The notes below the pieces were generated by a model. The model did no database searches. It was not told the DNA's origin and was given only the letters and a program-made list of their open reading frames with translations. Below are positions 48,306 to 58,979 of a DNA stretch of 64,000 nt, piece after piece (position 1 is the first letter of the stretch; every line of letters begins with the position of its first letter). The stretch spans positions 62,001 to 126,000 of the forward strand of contig NZ_LXWK01000011.1 of the NCBI RefSeq assembly GCF_001669775.1. Reading direction: 5' to 3'. Origin of the DNA: Rheinheimera sp. SA_1. Its GTDB lineage: Bacteria > Pseudomonadota > Gammaproteobacteria > Enterobacterales > Alteromonadaceae. The position numbers and the translations under genes are program-made.

Positions 48306-49272
48306 CATCACCAAAACAGCTTTAATGGAGCCCGGCGTTAAGTTACGTGACGCTGAAAAAATGGCTTTGATCCCGGTCAAAGTGTTGCCGACCGAACCGG
48401 CCGAAATGCTGCGTAAGCCAGAATGGCTGAAAATCAAACTGCCCCGCTCGTCAGAACGTATCGACGAAATTAAAAGTGCCATGCGTAAGCATGGTCTGCA
48501 CTCAGTCTGCGAAGAAGCATCTTGCCCTAACTTAACTGAATGTTTCAGCCACGGTACCGCTACCTTTATGATTTTAGGCGCTATCTGTACCCGTCGTTGT
48601 CCGTTTTGTGATGTCGCCCACGGCAGGCCGTTACCACCAAGTGCAGAAGAGCCGGAAAAACTGGCCTTAACCATCAAAGATATGAAGCTGAAATATGTGG
48701 TGATCACTTCGGTTGACCGCGATGATCTGCGTGACGGTGGTGCGCAGCACTTTGCCGAATGTATCAGCGCTATCCGTAAAGAAAGCCCGACCATTAAAAT
48801 TGAAGTGTTGGTACCGGATTTCCGTGGCCGGATGGATGCGGCGCTGAACATTCTGACCCAAACCCCACCAGATGTGTTTAACCACAACCTGGAAACCGCA
48901 CCACGGCTGTACAAACTGGCGCGGCCGGGTGCTGACTACAAATGGTCGCTGGAACTGCTACGCCGTTATAAAGAAGCGCATCCGGAAGTATCGACCAAAT
49001 CAGGTTTGATGGTCGGCCTTGGTGAAACCACCGAAGAAATCATCGAAGTGATGAAAGATTTACGTTTGCATAACGTCGACATGTTAACCGTTGGCCAATA
49101 TCTGCAACCGAGCAAACATCATTTACCGGTGCGTCGTTATGTATCGCCGGCTGAATTTGATGAAATCAAACGCATCGGCTTTGAACTGGGCTTTAAACAC
49201 GTCGCAGCCGGGCCTTTTGTCCGCTCTTCATACCATGCGGATCGCCAGGCCGCTGGTGAAGCGGTAAGCTAG
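48298..49272 (+). CDS. lipA: lipoyl synthase
   Basis: Radical-SAM enzyme that inserts two sulfurs into the octanoyl chain. The 324-residue protein carries the auxiliary cluster motif [12 protein letters not shown] and the radical-SAM CTRRCPFC, plus the C-terminal RSSYHAD arginine-serine motif. ATG 48298 lies inside the lipB end, with AGGG upstream. The operon ends at the terminator 49427-49453, after an ERIC-like element. Confidence 0.97.
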   Translation: MTNITKTALMEPGVKLRDAEKMALIPVKVLPTEPAEMLRKPEWLKIKLPRSSERIDEIKSAMRKHGLHSVCEEASCPNLTECFSHGTATFMILGAICTRRCPFCDVAHGRPLPPSAEEPEKLALTIKDMKLKYVVITSVDRDDLRDGGAQHFAECISAIRKESPTIKIEVLVPDFRGRMDAALNILTQTPPDVFNHNLETAPRLYKLARPGADYKWSLELLRRYKEAHPEVSTKSGLMVGLGETTEEIIEVMKDLRLHNVDMLTVGQYLQPSKHHLPVRRYVSPAEFDEIKRIGFELGFKHVAAGPFVRSSYHADRQAAGEAVS

Positions 49273-49280
49273 TTCTCGGT

Positions 49281-49425
49281 ATATACCCAAAATCATTGAA
49301 GATTCGGGTAGGCGGCAACTGAGCGAAACCCCAGGAGCATAGCAGTCTATGTGACTGGGTCGGACTGGCGCCCCAGCGAGTGAAGGCGGCCAACAACCCC
49401 GAATCGTCAAGGATGACGGGTATAT
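49281..49425 (+). repeat. ERIC-like (IRU) imperfect palindrome
   Basis: About 145 bp with ends ATATACCC and GGGTATAT. The centre holds the classical ERIC blocks CCCCAGGAGC and GTGACTGGG, followed by GTGAAGGCGGCCAACAA and CAAGGATGACGGGTATA. ERIC elements are transcribed, non-coding and non-autonomous. This one lies in the 3' UTR of lipA, just ahead of the terminator. Shorter relatives occur at 35829-35868 and 47166-47193. Confidence 0.85.
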
Positions 49426-49426
49426 T

Positions 49427-49453
49427 CAGGCTGCAACTGCAGCCTGTTTTTTT
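49427..49453 (+). terminator. intrinsic terminator of the ybeD-lipB-lipA operon
   Basis: CAGGCTGC-AACT-GCAGCCTG followed by seven T; 8-bp perfect stem directly after the ERIC-like element. Confidence 0.93.
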
Positions 49454-49497
49454 AGTAAATACAAGGCTATGCTGTAGCTATCAAATCAGGAGTCGAT

Positions 49498-49851
49498 ATG
49501 GACCACAGACGATTTAGCCGGATCTTGTTTAGTAGTGATGCACAGCTACTTTGCAACGACCAGAGCTTCAGCACGGAAATATTAGACCTGTCGCTACAAG
49601 GCGCTTTAGTCAAACGCCCGGCAGATTGGAACATCGAAATTGGCAGTTCAGTACAACTGCAATTTCAGCTGAATGATTCAGAGTTAGTGCTACAAATGGA
49701 CACTATTGTTGCGCATAGTCATCAAGATACACTTGGTCTTCGCTGTGAAAAAATGGATATCGAAAGTGTCAGTCATTTAAGGCGGCTACTGGAGCTTAAT
49801 ATCGGTGATGCCGATTTACTGAGTCGCGAATTAAGTGAATTGTCGAACTAA
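49498..49851 (+). CDS. PilZ-domain protein
   Basis: Single-domain c-di-GMP receptor of 117 residues. The two binding motifs are present: the arginine motif near the start (RRFSR, residues 4-8) and DLSLQGALV (the DxSxxG pattern, about residue 31). It probably controls motility, surface polysaccharide or pili in response to c-di-GMP made or degraded by enzymes such as the GGDEF-EAL sensor in this window; the partner is unknown. Confidence 0.85.
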   Translation: MDHRRFSRILFSSDAQLLCNDQSFSTEILDLSLQGALVKRPADWNIEIGSSVQLQFQLNDSELVLQMDTIVAHSHQDTLGLRCEKMDIESVSHLRRLLELNIGDADLLSRELSELSN

Positions 49852-49880
49852 TCACCAAACGTCTGACTAAACGAATGGGT

Positions 49881-51122
49881 TTATCGAACAGCTTGACGAA
49901 CCCCATTGCCGGCCGCTTCAGCTAAAGCTTGTTGTGCTGGTGGATAACCCGAACGCGCAGCAATTTGCATCAGTTGCTGCCACCCAGCCCAGTCATTTTC
50001 TTGTCGTGCCAGATAAGCAAAATAATATGCCACCGGCATCAGTTGTTCTGGCCGTTGCAGTTGTTGCTGCATTAATTTTAAATAAAGATCCGGCACCGCC
50101 AGTTCATAGTGCTGTAGATGACTGTCAGCGCTAACCACCCGATACGCCTGTTGTGATGTATGTTTACACGAATCAACCGCTGTCAGAATGATATCACCAG
50201 CTTCTAGTTGCCATCTGGCCAGATATGCTGGCAAATCATCTTTTGCAAACAACAGATTCGGGGTGATGCGCCCCGCTACACACTCGCTGTCTGCGATGGT
50301 TTGCGCCAGTGGATATTCATCAATAAAACCAAACAGATGACTGAGTTCATGCCGCAATAACGGCAAAGACGCGGTTTCCGGCAGCTGTAACCAACCGTTG
50401 TTAAAACTGGCACCGCCCTGCCCGGCAAGCACCAACAATTGGGTGGCGCCTGACTGCAATACCAACTCTTTTAATGGCTTTGCATCACACTGAATGCGTT
50501 CTGCGCGTTGTTCACTGCACGAAAGCTGCTGACTATCAATAAAAACCGGCGCATTAAAACACAATGCCAGGCTCGACAGCTGTGGGTCTTGCTGCCATTG
50601 CTTTGAAAGTTGTAGCCATTGCAACGCTGATTGTGCTGTGCTGAGCACTGGCTGGAGATGAAGGGCGCAGTGGGGTTCGTCTGCTGTTGTTAGTTGCTGC
50701 TGCAGCTTATTTTTTATCGGCGCTGTCATTTTCGAAAACGCCTTTTGCCATTGCTGCTGGTAGCGAAGCACTTCAGAGGCCGGAAGCTGTTGCCAAAGCC
50801 CCAGCTGGGCTAAAAACGGCTGACGTTGCTCCGCAGCTAAGGGTACATTTTGTAGCCATTCACTTAATTCAGCCACACTGGTGGTGGACTGCTGCAACCG
50901 GAGTACCGCAGCCACCGCTGCTGCATCGCCTGTTGCTGCAGCTTGTTGGTACAAGGGTAATGCCTGACTGATCAAGCCTCTTTGTTCGGCTTGCTGAGCT
51001 TGCAGCAAGGTTGCATAAGCCGTTGATGGCGGTGGTTCGCTACACGCAGGCAGCAATAGTGCCAATAAAAAAAAGCCAGCAAGCCGGCTTTGTTTTGAAT
51101 TCACACTGCGACTAATGCGCAT
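49881..51122 (-). CDS. putative lipoprotein with HExxH metallopeptidase-like motif and helical repeats
   Basis: Predicted lipoprotein of 413 residues (lipobox LLLPACS). Residues after the lipobox form TPR/Sel1-like helical repeats (LLQAQQAEQRGLISQALPLY...). The middle holds a possible zinc site HELSHLFGFIDEY (His258, Glu259, His262), resembling the HExxH...DEY pattern of M64-like peptidases. The C-terminus returns to Sel1-like repeats (AARSGYPPAQQALAEAAGNG). The third metal ligand is not identified, so activity is uncertain. The start is doubtful: ATG 51122 overlaps the nlpI stop by 11 bases, GTG 51104 is an alternative, and a longer frame to 51341 lies entirely inside nlpI. Close coupling to nlpI suggests a shared envelope role. 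Confidence 0.6.
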   Translation of the reverse strand: MRISRSVNSKQSRLAGFFLLALLLPACSEPPPSTAYATLLQAQQAEQRGLISQALPLYQQAAATGDAAAVAAVLRLQQSTTSVAELSEWLQNVPLAAEQRQPFLAQLGLWQQLPASEVLRYQQQWQKAFSKMTAPIKNKLQQQLTTADEPHCALHLQPVLSTAQSALQWLQLSKQWQQDPQLSSLALCFNAPVFIDSQQLSCSEQRAERIQCDAKPLKELVLQSGATQLLVLAGQGGASFNNGWLQLPETASLPLLRHELSHLFGFIDEYPLAQTIADSECVAGRITPNLLFAKDDLPAYLARWQLEAGDIILTAVDSCKHTSQQAYRVVSADSHLQHYELAVPDLYLKLMQQQLQRPEQLMPVAYYFAYLARQENDWAGWQQLMQIAARSGYPPAQQALAEAAGNGVRQAVR

Positions 51123-52041
51123 GATCATGCTCGTCTTGTGCCACCACTTGCTGCCGGATTTTGGCCATTTCCAGCCTGGCATAACGGTGTTCAACAAACT
51201 CATAGATGTTAGTAGCAAGAGTTTTCTTGTAATATTCAATGGCTTGCGTTGGATTGTTCTGCAAAGCATGCCATTTGGCCAGATAAAAATACACTTCGCA
51301 CAATTGCTCGGCCAGTTGTTTTGGCTCTGTAACATTATCACTCGCCACGGCCAACAATTGTTGTTCGCTGATCTGCCCTAGATAAAAAGCGGCAATCTGA
51401 CGCGACCACTGTTTTTCATCAAGTTTTGGTAATAATTCAGCTAAGGTTTTATCTGCTTGAGGCTTGGACACTTCAATTTCAGCCAGATACAACCACAATG
51501 CCCGGTATGGATCATCGGGTTTAATTTGCTGGAATTGGCGGAAATCGCGCAGCGCTAACTCAAGTTTGTCGTCATTCTGCAATGCAATTGCACGGTTCAG
51601 ATAGACGTATTGATAGTCTGGTTCAAGCTCCAAAGCCGAATCAAAGGCTTCATAAGCCGATTCAAAATCACCACTTAAAGTATGGTGAATACCCAGAAAA
51701 TTATAAGCGTCAGCCATATCAGGTTTTAACTGCAATGCACGCATAAAATCATATCTGGCTAAAGAAGGTAAACCGACACTGTCGTACATCACACCACGGT
51801 CGTAAAACAATCGCGCACGTTGGTCTTTGGGCACTTCAGGCGAAGTCACGATTTCATTGATGCGGGCGATGGCAATTTCAGTGCGATAAGGGATGGGTTG
51901 TGGTTCTGGCGTCAATGGCTGCTCAACCAGGATACCTGGCTGAGCAGTTGACGTCATTACACAGCCGCTAAGCCCAGCTGCTGCAACAAGCAGCAGTGGG
52001 AAAAGACTGGCTTGCGCCAGCTTAGATGGCAGCTTCAGCAT
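51112..52041 (-). CDS. nlpI: lipoprotein NlpI
   Basis: TPR lipoprotein of 309 residues that in E. coli scaffolds peptidoglycan hydrolases and the protease Prc. Lipobox LSGCVM, then tetratricopeptide repeats ([60 protein letters not shown]). It lies just after pnp and overlaps its end by 20 bases, the conserved arrangement. The C-terminal HDHAH tail is His-rich. Confidence 0.92.
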   Translation of the reverse strand: MLKLPSKLAQASLFPLLLVAAAGLSGCVMTSTAQPGILVEQPLTPEPQPIPYRTEIAIARINEIVTSPEVPKDQRARLFYDRGVMYDSVGLPSLARYDFMRALQLKPDMADAYNFLGIHHTLSGDFESAYEAFDSALELEPDYQYVYLNRAIALQNDDKLELALRDFRQFQQIKPDDPYRALWLYLAEIEVSKPQADKTLAELLPKLDEKQWSRQIAAFYLGQISEQQLLAVASDNVTEPKQLAEQLCEVYFYLAKWHALQNNPTQAIEYYKKTLATNIYEFVEHRYARLEMAKIRQQVVAQDEHDHAH

Positions 52042-54142
52042 TCACAGCAGCTTTTTCAGATGCTTCTTTGATGCTCAGACGGACACGACCTTGCTTGTCA
52101 ACTTCCAGTACTTTCACTTGTACTTTCTGGCCAACAGTTAAGTGATCAGCAACGTTGCTGACGCGCTCGTCAGAAATTTGTGAAATGTGTACCAAGCCGT
52201 CTTTGCCTGGTAATACATTCACGAAAGCACCAAAATCAACGATCCGCACCACTTCGCCCTGATATACAGTGCCCACTTCGATTTCAGCAGTGATAGCTTC
52301 AATCTTGGCGATAGCAATGGCAGCAGCCTGAGAGTTAGTGGCGGCAATTTTAACAGTACCGTCATCTTCAATCTCAATCGTCGTGCCTGATTCTTCGGTG
52401 ATCTGACGGATCACAGCGCCACCTTTACCAATCACATCACGGATTTTCTCCGGGTTGATGCGGATGGTGTAAATGCGAGGAGCGTGTTCAGACAGTTCTT
52501 CACGGTGCGTGCTGATTGCCTGGTCCATCACGTTCAGAATGTGAATACGAGCCGCTTTGGCTTGTTTCAGTGCGATCTGCATGATTTCTTTGGTGATACC
52601 TTCAATCTTGATATCCATCTGCAGCGCAGTGATACCAGCGGTAGTACCGGCTACTTTAAAGTCCATGTCACCTAAGTGATCTTCATCACCTAAAATGTCA
52701 GAAAGAACAACGAAGTCGTCGCCTTCTTTCACCAGACCCATCGCGATACCAGCCACAGAAGCTTTGATTGGCACACCGGCATCCATCAGGGCTAATGAAG
52801 AACCACAAACAGAGGCCATTGAGCTTGAACCGTTTGATTCAGTGATTTCTGACACCATCCGCACTGTGTACGGGAAAGCATCAAAATCTGGCATCACAGC
52901 AGCAACACCACGTTTGGCTAAACGGCCATGACCGATTTCGCGACGTTTTGGTGAACCGACCATGCCAGTTTCGCCGACTGAGAACGGAGGGAAGTTGTAG
53001 TGGAATAAGAAATGGTCAGTTTTGTCTGACAGCAGATCATCGACAGTTTGTGCATCACGAGCAGTACCTAAAGTACAGGTTACCAGCGCTTGAGTTTCAC
53101 CACGGGTGAACAGTGCTGAACCGTGGGTACGTGGTAACAGGCCAGTCATCACTGACAGCGCACGGATCATTTCATTGTCACGGCCATCGATACGTGGCTC
53201 GCCTTTGATGATCCGGCTACGAACAATTTTACTTTCCAGGTTGTGGAAAATTTCGCTGGCTTCAGTGTCGTTAAAGCTTTCGCCTTCAGCCAGTTCAGCT
53301 TTGATTTTTGCAAATACTTCAGCTTTGATTGCACCGATACGCTCGTAACGCTTGGCTTTTTCAGTAATGAAATAAGCTTCGCCAACTGGCGCCGTTGATA
53401 AAGCTTCGATTTTTGCAATCAATGGCTCGTTTTTGGCCGGAGCAACCCAATTCCAGGCTGGTTTGCCGCCTTCAGCAGCAAATTCAGCAATGGCATTGAT
53501 GGCAGTTTGCATTTGGTCATGACCAAACACCACTGCGCCTAACATCACTTCTTCAGATAACACACCTGCTTCAGATTCAACCATCAATACTGCATTGGCA
53601 GTACCAGCAACCACTAAATCTAACTTACTGGTTTTTAATTCAGTTTCTGATGGGTTTAACACGTACTGACCATCAATATAACCAACACGGGCAGCGCCTA
53701 ACGGGCCGCTGAACGGGATACCAGAAATGGCTAAAGCAGCAGAAGTACCTAACAGAGCCACGATATCCGGCTGGATTTCTGGTTGTACTGAAACTACAGT
53801 CGCAATCACCTGAACTTCATTGGTGAAGCCTTCAGGGAATAAAGGACGGATTGGACGATCGATTAAACGAGAAGTTAAAGTTTCGCCTTCAGACGGACGG
53901 CCTTCACGTTTGAAGAAACCACCTGGGATACGACCGGCGGCATACATTTTTTCTTGATAATTTACAGTCAGCGGGAAGAAATCCTGACCTGGTTTTGGTG
54001 CTTTTTTACCAACAACAGTGACTAAAACTGAAGTGTCACCCATGCTGACCAACACGGCACCGTCAGCTTGACGGGCGATAACGCCGGTTTCCAGAGTTAC
54101 AATGTGTTGGCCGAACTGGAACGATTTTACAATTGGATTCAC
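52022..54142 (-). CDS. pnp: polyribonucleotide nucleotidyltransferase
   Basis: Phosphorolytic 3'-5' exoribonuclease and degradosome core, 706 residues. Two RNase PH domains (about 5-230 and 310-545) flank a helical linker; a KH domain ([18 protein letters not shown]) and an S1 domain ([21 protein letters not shown]) follow. GTG 54142 with AAGGAA eight bases upstream gives the family start [13 protein letters not shown]; a frame running further upstream is rejected. Two hairpins lie in the leader. The order rpsO-pnp-nlpI is typical. Confidence 0.97.
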   Translation of the reverse strand: MNPIVKSFQFGQHIVTLETGVIARQADGAVLVSMGDTSVLVTVVGKKAPKPGQDFFPLTVNYQEKMYAAGRIPGGFFKREGRPSEGETLTSRLIDRPIRPLFPEGFTNEVQVIATVVSVQPEIQPDIVALLGTSAALAISGIPFSGPLGAARVGYIDGQYVLNPSETELKTSKLDLVVAGTANAVLMVESEAGVLSEEVMLGAVVFGHDQMQTAINAIAEFAAEGGKPAWNWVAPAKNEPLIAKIEALSTAPVGEAYFITEKAKRYERIGAIKAEVFAKIKAELAEGESFNDTEASEIFHNLESKIVRSRIIKGEPRIDGRDNEMIRALSVMTGLLPRTHGSALFTRGETQALVTCTLGTARDAQTVDDLLSDKTDHFLFHYNFPPFSVGETGMVGSPKRREIGHGRLAKRGVAAVMPDFDAFPYTVRMVSEITESNGSSSMASVCGSSLALMDAGVPIKASVAGIAMGLVKEGDDFVVLSDILGDEDHLGDMDFKVAGTTAGITALQMDIKIEGITKEIMQIALKQAKAARIHILNVMDQAISTHREELSEHAPRIYTIRINPEKIRDVIGKGGAVIRQITEESGTTIEIEDDGTVKIAATNSQAAAIAIAKIEAITAEIEVGTVYQGEVVRIVDFGAFVNVLPGKDGLVHISQISDERVSNVADHLTVGQKVQVKVLEVDKQGRVRLSIKEASEKAAVNAEAAI

Positions 54143-54176
54143 GTGGTTATTTCCTTTGTGATTTACGCGTGGACTG

Positions 54177-54250
54177 GGGCTCTGTTGAGCCTTAAACGCG
54201 GTGTATTTTGGGTCGATTTTTCGCGAGACAGTATAGCTTGTAAGCTGTCT
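54177..54250 (-). promoter_or_regulatory. pnp 5' leader with two stem-loops
   Basis: Plus coordinates: GGCTC-TGTT-GAGCC (within 54177-54191) and AGACAG / CTGTCT (54226-54231 / 54245-54250) with an inner AGCTT/AAGCT extension. In E. coli a leader hairpin cleaved by RNase III mediates PNPase autoregulation; a similar role here is inferred from position only. The rest of 54143-54448 holds the rpsO terminator. Confidence 0.4.
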
Positions 54251-54395
54251 GAAAAGATAGCCGCGCAAGACTTGCGATTACATAAAAATGACTGGTCGGA
54301 TTGAAGTGAGTCTTGGAATATTGATTTAACACCGGCTTGCTGAAAAATTGCGTGTAATCCCGACTGTGATCATGCAAAAACCTGGTTCGAAGTAA

Positions 54396-54420
54396 ACAAA
54401 AAAGGAGCCGAAGCTCCTTT
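54396..54420 (-). terminator. intrinsic terminator after rpsO
   Basis: On the minus strand AAAGGAGC-TTCG-GCTCCTTT runs into a T-tract: 8-bp stem with a UUCG tetraloop. Confidence 0.93.
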
Positions 54421-54448
54421 GATGTTCTCACGAGATTTAAGTGGTCGA

Positions 54449-54718
54449 TTAACGACGCAGACCTAAACGCTCGATCAGAGTTGCGTAACGAGTTGCGTCT
54501 TTACGCTTTAAATAGTCTAACAGTTTACGACGCTGAGAAACCATACGCAGCAGACCACGACGAGAGTGGAAGTCATGCTTGTGGTCAGCGAAGTGAGGTT
54601 GCAGCTTAGAGATAGTTGCAGTCAGCAGTGCAACTTGCACTTCTGGTGAACCAGTATCGTTAGCAACAACGCCGAAATCGGCCAGAATTTTTGCTTTTTC
54701 AGCGGTAGTTAGTGACAT
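54449..54718 (-). CDS. rpsO: 30S ribosomal protein S15
   Basis: 89-residue primary 16S rRNA-binding protein of the central domain. Conserved blocks: [20 protein letters not shown], the [20 protein letters not shown] rRNA-binding helix, and C-terminal [16 protein letters not shown]-type site precedes the ATG. Located between truB and pnp as in most gammaproteobacteria. Confidence 0.98.
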   Translation of the reverse strand: MSLTTAEKAKILADFGVVANDTGSPEVQVALLTATISKLQPHFADHKHDFHSRRGLLRMVSQRRKLLDYLKRKDATRYATLIERLGLRR

Positions 54719-54827
54719 AGAATCCTCCAGGATTATTTAAACAAGCTGTCGCCAGGCACTAATCCAGCTGACAACCAAAAATGAGCGCGCATTCTAGCAT
54801 GCTCAAAACGAATTACAATTGCTATTT

Positions 54828-55766
54828 TCAACTGGCCTGAAACTGACTGGTGTTGAGCAGGCGACGAACTGCCAGCACACCTTTGGCTACAGCACCAATC
54901 CCGATAAACTGCCCCGCTTCGGTATAAAGCTTTATTGCAGTCAAAGTCGGTGCTGTTTGTAAAGATTCAGCTTCTGAGTCGCTGAGCACCACCGTCTGAC
55001 CATGTACTAACCGTTGATGTTGCACTGGATTTATTGTCAGCTCTGCCAGACCAAGCAGCGCCTGGTCCATCGGCAGCAACAGCGCATCCAGGCCTTGCCA
55101 GTCTTGTTTGTCGTTCAGTGGCACTAAGTCACTTTCGACCCGCATCTGACTGGCCTGAAATGGTCCAACGTGAATACGGCGCAGTGCACTGACATAAGCA
55201 CCAGAGCCAAGTGTTTCGCCTAAATCATCAATCAGCGTGCGAATGTAAGTACCTTTGCTGCAATGCACCACAAAAGTGGCGTCCTGCCCATCAAAGGACA
55301 ACAAATCAAAGCGGAAAATATTGATCGGCCGCGCTTCACGAGGCACGGTAATGCCTTGCCGGGCGTATTTATACAGCGGCTGACCCTGATATTTCAATGC
55401 TGAATACATGGTTGGAATTTGCAGCTGCGGCCCACGGGCTTTGACCACAGCGCTTTCCAAATCAGTCTGGCTGAAGTCGATAGACTTTTGACTGATGACT
55501 TCACCAGCAGCGTCGCTGGTATCGGTGCGCACGCCAAAACGGGCCGTAACTTCATAAGTTTTATCGGTATCAAGCAGAAACTGACAAAACTTGGTCGCTT
55601 CACCAAAACAAATCGGCAATAAACCGGAAGCCAGTGGGTCGAGTGCGCCAGTATGCCCAGCTTTTTCAGCCTGATACAACCAGCGAATACGCTGCAAAAT
55701 ACCGTTACTGGATACTTCTAATGGCTTGTCCAGCAACAAGATGCCATTGACCTGACGACGCGCCAC
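54828..55766 (-). CDS. truB: tRNA pseudouridine-55 synthase
   Basis: Makes pseudouridine 55 in the T-loop of all elongator tRNAs. 312 residues. Catalytic Asp in GHTGALDPLASGLLPICFG; GTYIRTLIDDLG and the C-terminal PUA-like domain are present. It starts 3 bp after the rbfA stop. Confidence 0.97.
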   Translation of the reverse strand: MARRQVNGILLLDKPLEVSSNGILQRIRWLYQAEKAGHTGALDPLASGLLPICFGEATKFCQFLLDTDKTYEVTARFGVRTDTSDAAGEVISQKSIDFSQTDLESAVVKARGPQLQIPTMYSALKYQGQPLYKYARQGITVPREARPINIFRFDLLSFDGQDATFVVHCSKGTYIRTLIDDLGETLGSGAYVSALRRIHVGPFQASQMRVESDLVPLNDKQDWQGLDALLLPMDQALLGLAELTINPVQHQRLVHGQTVVLSDSEAESLQTAPTLTAIKLYTEAGQFIGIGAVAKGVLAVRRLLNTSQFQAS

Positions 55767-55769
55767 TCT

Positions 55770-56198
55770 TTATTCTTCTTCGTCAGCGGCTTTTGCTGCC
55801 GGTGCATCAATTTCCTGACCTGCGGCAATCCGTTTTTTCTCATCGGACTTACGCACAGTTTCCACCAGATTTGCCATGCGGATGCCTTCATCCAATGACT
55901 TATCAAAGTAAAAACGAATGGTAGGCACAATACGCGCCTGGATGCGTTTGGCAATTAAACTACGGATATAACCTGAAGCTTCGTTCAGGATATTCAGGTT
56001 TTCCTGAACTTTTTCCGGCGCCATGCCTAAAAACGTCACATAAATTTTGCCGTGCGATAAGTCGCGTGACACTTCAACATCTGACACTGTGATCATGGTG
56101 TGTAAACGAGGGTCTTTAATCTCGCGTTGCAAAATCACTGCAATTTCTTGCTGCATCTGCTGCGATAACCGGTCCACCCGGCTGAATTCTTTAGCCAT
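55770..56198 (-). CDS. rbfA: 30S ribosome-binding factor A
   Basis: KH-like cold-adaptation and 30S maturation factor acting on the 5' helix of 16S rRNA. 142 residues; RVDRLSQQMQQEIAVIL, the VTFLG strand and RIVPTIRFYFDKSLDEG are typical. ATG 56198 with AAAGG seven bases upstream is chosen over an upstream ATG. The acidic Ala-rich tail (APAAKAADEEE) is longer than in E. coli. Confidence 0.96.
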   Translation of the reverse strand: MAKEFSRVDRLSQQMQQEIAVILQREIKDPRLHTMITVSDVEVSRDLSHGKIYVTFLGMAPEKVQENLNILNEASGYIRSLIAKRIQARIVPTIRFYFDKSLDEGIRMANLVETVRKSDEKKRIAAGQEIDAPAAKAADEEE

Positions 56199-56221
56199 AA
56201 TTTTACCTTTTTCAGTAGAAC

Positions 56222-56246
56222 AAACAGGGGCACCAGGCCCCTGTTT
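56222..56246 (-). terminator. hairpin between infB and rbfA
   Basis: Perfect 10-bp stem AAACAGGGGC / GCCCCTGTTT around a 5-nt loop. Only a short, interrupted T-stretch follows on the minus strand, so it is a weak terminator or an RNA-processing/stability element within the operon. Confidence 0.5.
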
Positions 56247-56279
56247 CATACTGTTATCTAACTCAATCAAGCATTTGCA

Positions 56280-58955
56280 TTACAGGGTGCGAACAACCTG
56301 AATCACTTCAAACACTTCGATCTGATCGCCTTCACGCACGTCGTTGTAGTTCTTCACGCCGATACCACACTCGAAGCCGTTACGAACTTCAGACACGTCG
56401 TCTTTAATCCGACGTAGCGATTCAAGCTCGCCTTCGAAGATCACCACGTTGTCACGCAGAACACGGATTGGTGCGTTACGTTTCACTACACCTTCTGTGA
56501 CCATACAACCGGCAATAGCGCCAAACTTCGGTGAACGGAATACAGCACGAACCTGCGCCAGACCAATGATCTGTTGCTTGAACTCAGGTGCCAGCATACC
56601 GGTCATCGCCGCACGAACTTCATCTAACAGTTCATAAATGATGCTGTAGTAACGTAAGTCAAGTGACTCATCTTCAACGATTTTACGCGCTGTAGCGTCA
56701 GCACGGACGTTAAAGCCGATGATGATGGCAGAAGATGCAGCTGCCAGCGTTGCGTCAGTTTCAGTGATCCCACCGACACCACTACCGATGATGCGAATTT
56801 TCACTTCTTCAGTCGACAGGCGGCTTAATGATTCACTGATTGCTTCAACCGAACCCTGAACATCGGCTTTTAACACGATATTCAGTTCAGAAACGTCGCC
56901 GTCAGTCATGTTCGCAAACATGTTTTCCAGCTTGGCTTTCTGTTGACGCGCCAGTTTCACATCACGGAACTTGCCTTGACGGTACAGGGCAACTTCACGG
57001 GCTTTACGCTCGTCTTTCACCACTGTTACTTCATCACCGGCCTGAGGCACGCCTGATAAACCAAGGATTTCTACCGGAATAGAAGGACCAGCTTCTTTCA
57101 CTTCCTGACCATTTTCATCGCGCATTGCCCGAACACGGCCGTATTCAAAACCACACAATACGGTGTCGCCCTGACGTAACGTACCTTCTTGCACCAGAAT
57201 TGATGCAACCGGACCGCGGCCTTTATCCAGACGTGATTCAATCACTGTACCGCGGGCAATGCCCTGACGGACGGCTTTTAATTCCAGCAATTCAGCCTGG
57301 TTCAGGATCGCTTCTAACAGATCATCAATACCCGCGCCAGTTTTGGCAGAGATTGGTACGAATTGAGTGTCACCACCCCATTCTTCTGAAATAACGCCGT
57401 ATTGAGATAATTCATTACGTACCCGATCCGGATCCGCATCTGGTTTATCCATCTTGTTCACTGCAACCACTAACGGCACACCAGCTGCTTTTGCATGCTG
57501 AATTGCTTCTTTGGTTTGTGGCATCACGCCATCGTCTGCAGCAACCACCAGGATAACGATATCTGTGGCTTTTGCACCACGGGCACGCATTGAAGTAAAG
57601 GCGGCGTGACCTGGGGTATCGAGGAATGTCACCATACCGCGATCAGTTTCAACATGATAAGCACCGATATGCTGAGTAATACCACCGGCTTCGCCAGCAG
57701 CTACTTTCGCTTTACGGATATAATCGAGTGTTGAAGTTTTACCGTGGTCAACGTGACCCATAACGGTCACAACCGGTGCACGTGGCTCCAGCTGACCTTC
57801 ACCTTCGCGGTCTGCCATTACAGTTTCTTCTAACTCGTTTTCACGGGTTAAAGTGAACTTGTGACCCATTTCTTCACAGACAATGGCGGCAGTTTCCTGA
57901 TCAATGACCTGATTGATAGTCGCCATGGCGCCCATCTTCATCATCACTTTAATTACTTCAGATGCTTTAACGGCCATTTTGGCAGCCAGTTCAGCCACAG
58001 TGATGGTTTCACCAATCTTCACTTCACGCTCTACCGGCTGCGCTGGCTTGTTAAAAGCATGCTGCATACTGGTTGGCGTTTTCTTTTTCTTGTGACGGTT
58101 GGCGCGGTTAAATGCGTCTTTATCGTCAGCGTCATCTTTTTTCTTGGCTTTGCCAACTGGCGCTTTTTTGCCATGGCGACGGCCACCACGTTCATCACGG
58201 GCATCAACTTCGTCTTCTGCCTGTTTCGCGTAGACGTTTGAAGTCAGGTGGTAATCACCCACTTCAACCGGTGCTTTTTCCTCTTTCGCCCAACGTTCAG
58301 CATTTTCTTCCGCTAATTTGCGGGCTTCTTCTGCCTGACGTTGTGCATCTAATTCCAGCTTCTTCAGACGTTCGGCATCTTGCTGCGCAATGATGCGATC
58401 AGCTTCACGCTTGGCATCTTCTTTGGCCTGACGACGTGCAGCTTCTTCCGGATCATCCCGCAGTAATTGGGCTCGGGCTTCATCGCGTTTCTTCGCTTCT
58501 AAAGCTTTGCGTTCAGCATCTGCTTTACGATCCGCTTCGTCTTTAATTTTGCGCTCAGCAGCAGCTTTTTCTGCTGCCTGGCGTGCTTCTTCCGCTTTCA
58601 CAGCTTCTTCAGCTAAACGTGCTTCTTCAGCCGCAGCAGCTGCTGCATCATCAACTAAAGGACGTTTCACATAAGTCTTCTGTTTTAATACCTGCACCTG
58701 AATTTCACGGTTGCGACCAGCGCCACCGCTTACACTCAATGTAGAGGTTTCTTTACGCTTAAGCGTCAGACGTGATGGCTCTGTACTACCGCCACCGTGC
58801 TGTTTGGACAGATGTTCCAGTAGAGTTTTTTTCTCTTCTTCAGAAACCATCTGGCCAGTCTGCTTCGGGATGCCCGCATCAGCAAATTGTTGGACTAACC
58901 GATCAACAGTCGTTCCCACATCACTGGCTAGTTTTTCAATCGTTACTTCCGCCAT
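56280..58955 (-). CDS. infB: translation initiation factor IF-2
   Basis: GTPase of 891 residues that brings fMet-tRNA to the 30S subunit. N-terminal IF2-associated domains (about 1-55 and 320-375) flank a highly charged Ala/Glu/Lys/Arg-rich coiled linker (about 110-230). The GTPase has [18 protein letters not shown] and NKMDKP; domains II-IV follow. ATG 58955 with GGAGG upstream ([10 protein letters not shown]) is preferred over ATG 58979. The gene follows nusA. Confidence 0.97.
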   Translation of the reverse strand: MAEVTIEKLASDVGTTVDRLVQQFADAGIPKQTGQMVSEEEKKTLLEHLSKQHGGGSTEPSRLTLKRKETSTLSVSGGAGRNREIQVQVLKQKTYVKRPLVDDAAAAAAEEARLAEEAVKAEEARQAAEKAAAERKIKDEADRKADAERKALEAKKRDEARAQLLRDDPEEAARRQAKEDAKREADRIIAQQDAERLKKLELDAQRQAEEARKLAEENAERWAKEEKAPVEVGDYHLTSNVYAKQAEDEVDARDERGGRRHGKKAPVGKAKKKDDADDKDAFNRANRHKKKKTPTSMQHAFNKPAQPVEREVKIGETITVAELAAKMAVKASEVIKVMMKMGAMATINQVIDQETAAIVCEEMGHKFTLTRENELEETVMADREGEGQLEPRAPVVTVMGHVDHGKTSTLDYIRKAKVAAGEAGGITQHIGAYHVETDRGMVTFLDTPGHAAFTSMRARGAKATDIVILVVAADDGVMPQTKEAIQHAKAAGVPLVVAVNKMDKPDADPDRVRNELSQYGVISEEWGGDTQFVPISAKTGAGIDDLLEAILNQAELLELKAVRQGIARGTVIESRLDKGRGPVASILVQEGTLRQGDTVLCGFEYGRVRAMRDENGQEVKEAGPSIPVEILGLSGVPQAGDEVTVVKDERKAREVALYRQGKFRDVKLARQQKAKLENMFANMTDGDVSELNIVLKADVQGSVEAISESLSRLSTEEVKIRIIGSGVGGITETDATLAAASSAIIIGFNVRADATARKIVEDESLDLRYYSIIYELLDEVRAAMTGMLAPEFKQQIIGLAQVRAVFRSPKFGAIAGCMVTEGVVKRNAPIRVLRDNVVIFEGELESLRRIKDDVSEVRNGFECGIGVKNYNDVREGDQIEVFEVIQVVRTL

Positions 58956-58979
58956 GTCAATGTTACCTCCGTTGACCAA

